DNA of 5,153 bases from contig JAUWHC010000236.1 of NCBI GenBank assembly GCA_030606095.1, positions 1 to 5,153 on the forward strand. Direction: 5' to 3'. The translations under genes were made by a program, and so were the position numbers. Positions 4,789 through 5,153 of the stretch are shown here, piece after piece. The notes under the pieces were generated by a model. That model saw only the letters and a program-made list of their open reading frames with translations, did no database searches and was not told the origin of the DNA. Positions within the stretch are counted from its first letter, which is position 1. Each line of letters begins with the position of its first letter. The stretch comes from Promethearchaeota archaeon. Its GTDB lineage: Archaea; Asgardarchaeota; Lokiarchaeia; Sigyniarchaeales; SOKP01.

Positions 4789-5153
4789 ATGGCAAATATC
4801 GAAATAATCGAAGAAATTAACGAAGGAAATCTTTTTCTTAGAAAGGTTTCAAAAAATGATATTTTTTTTTTTTATAATAGTCTTATGAATAAAGATATGA
4901 CTAATTTTCTATCGTTAGGACCGTTAAGATCTTTAGAGCATTCAAGAAGAATAATCAAAAATTATCTAAAATCATGGGATAAATATCTTCAATTTAATTA
5001 TATTATTGAATTACGAGACGATAAAAGTAAAAGTAGGATTGGTTCAGCTAGTCTTTGGAATATAAGTTGGTTTCATAATCGTTCTGGTGTTGGAATTTGG
5101 ATTCTTCCAGAATATTGGGAGAAAGGATTAGGTAAACGAGTAATAAAATTAGT
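4789..5153 (+). CDS. GNAT-family N-acetyltransferase, 3' end cut by window
   Basis: The first 121 codons are present and the frame runs off the window edge. LFLRKVSKNDIFFFYNSLMN (residues 15-34) followed by MTNFLSLGPLRSLEHS is the usual opening of the RimJ-type acetyltransferase group. IGSASLWNIS (84-93) and GVGIWILPEYWEKGLGKRVIK (100-120) give the central strands and motif A, where the GLG turn (113-115) should hold the acetyl-CoA pyrophosphate. It would transfer acetyl from acetyl-CoA to an amine such as a protein N-terminus or small molecule; the substrate cannot be told. Roughly 60 residues, including the last strands, should lie beyond the window. Codons 25-29 contain an uninterrupted T12 (4862-4873), which is unusual inside a gene. 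The reading frame is conserved on both sides of it, so no frameshift is evident. Confidence 0.8.
   Translation, partial: MANIEIIEEINEGNLFLRKVSKNDIFFFYNSLMNKDMTNFLSLGPLRSLEHSRRIIKNYLKSWDKYLQFNYIIELRDDKSKSRIGSASLWNISWFHNRSGVGIWILPEYWEKGLGKRVIKL

Overview
The window is strongly AT-rich, with even more AT-rich spacers, and carries six plus-strand genes, each separated by about 100-310 bases. It looks archaeal. Two genes (macro domain and 3-hydroxyacyl-CoA dehydrogenase) lack a Shine-Dalgarno and have TATA-like boxes centred about 26 bases before the ATG, as expected for leaderless archaeal transcripts. Spacers end in oligo-T tracts, and the dehydrogenase has a repeated C-terminal domain as in archaeal dehydrogenase/hydratase fusions. 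Low GC, wide spacers and this gene mix would suit an Asgard-type archaeon, but that placement is inference and no marker gene here proves it.

Layout: 115-600 is a low-molecular-weight protein tyrosine phosphatase. 762-1313 is a divergent macro (ADP-ribose-binding) domain protein. 1476-2036 is a V4R/Bet3-like ligand-binding-fold protein starting at TTG. 2037-2344 is a 308-base spacer with a perfect 8-bp palindrome, a second inverted repeat, a possible 34-residue minus-strand ORF and the promoter of the next gene. 2345-3520 is a 3-hydroxyacyl-CoA dehydrogenase with two C-terminal domains. 3740-4690 is an enoyl-CoA hydratase whose start is better placed at an ATG after a GAGGT ribosome site than at the upstream TTG; it ends in a four-cysteine zinc-binding tail. 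A hairpin plus T8 terminator follows. 4789-5153 is the start of a GNAT acetyltransferase cut by the window edge.

Functionally, the clear pair is hydratase plus dehydrogenase. They catalyse consecutive steps (enoyl-CoA to 3-hydroxyacyl-CoA to 3-ketoacyl-CoA) of beta-oxidation or its reversal, or of C4 acyl-CoA metabolism. In many archaea these are the N- and C-terminal halves of one protein; here they are separate genes in the same order, with their own promoter and terminator signals. The first three genes are signalling- or ligand-binding-type proteins with no evident shared pathway. A small motif, TAATCTT(A), recurs in the spacers before the first four genes and forms a perfect palindrome before the dehydrogenase; it is the best candidate here for a shared regulatory site.

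No RNA gene, CRISPR array, insertion sequence or origin was recognised. No clear new multi-gene system is evident; the most unusual items are the zinc tail on the hydratase, the altered macro domain loops and the shared spacer motif.
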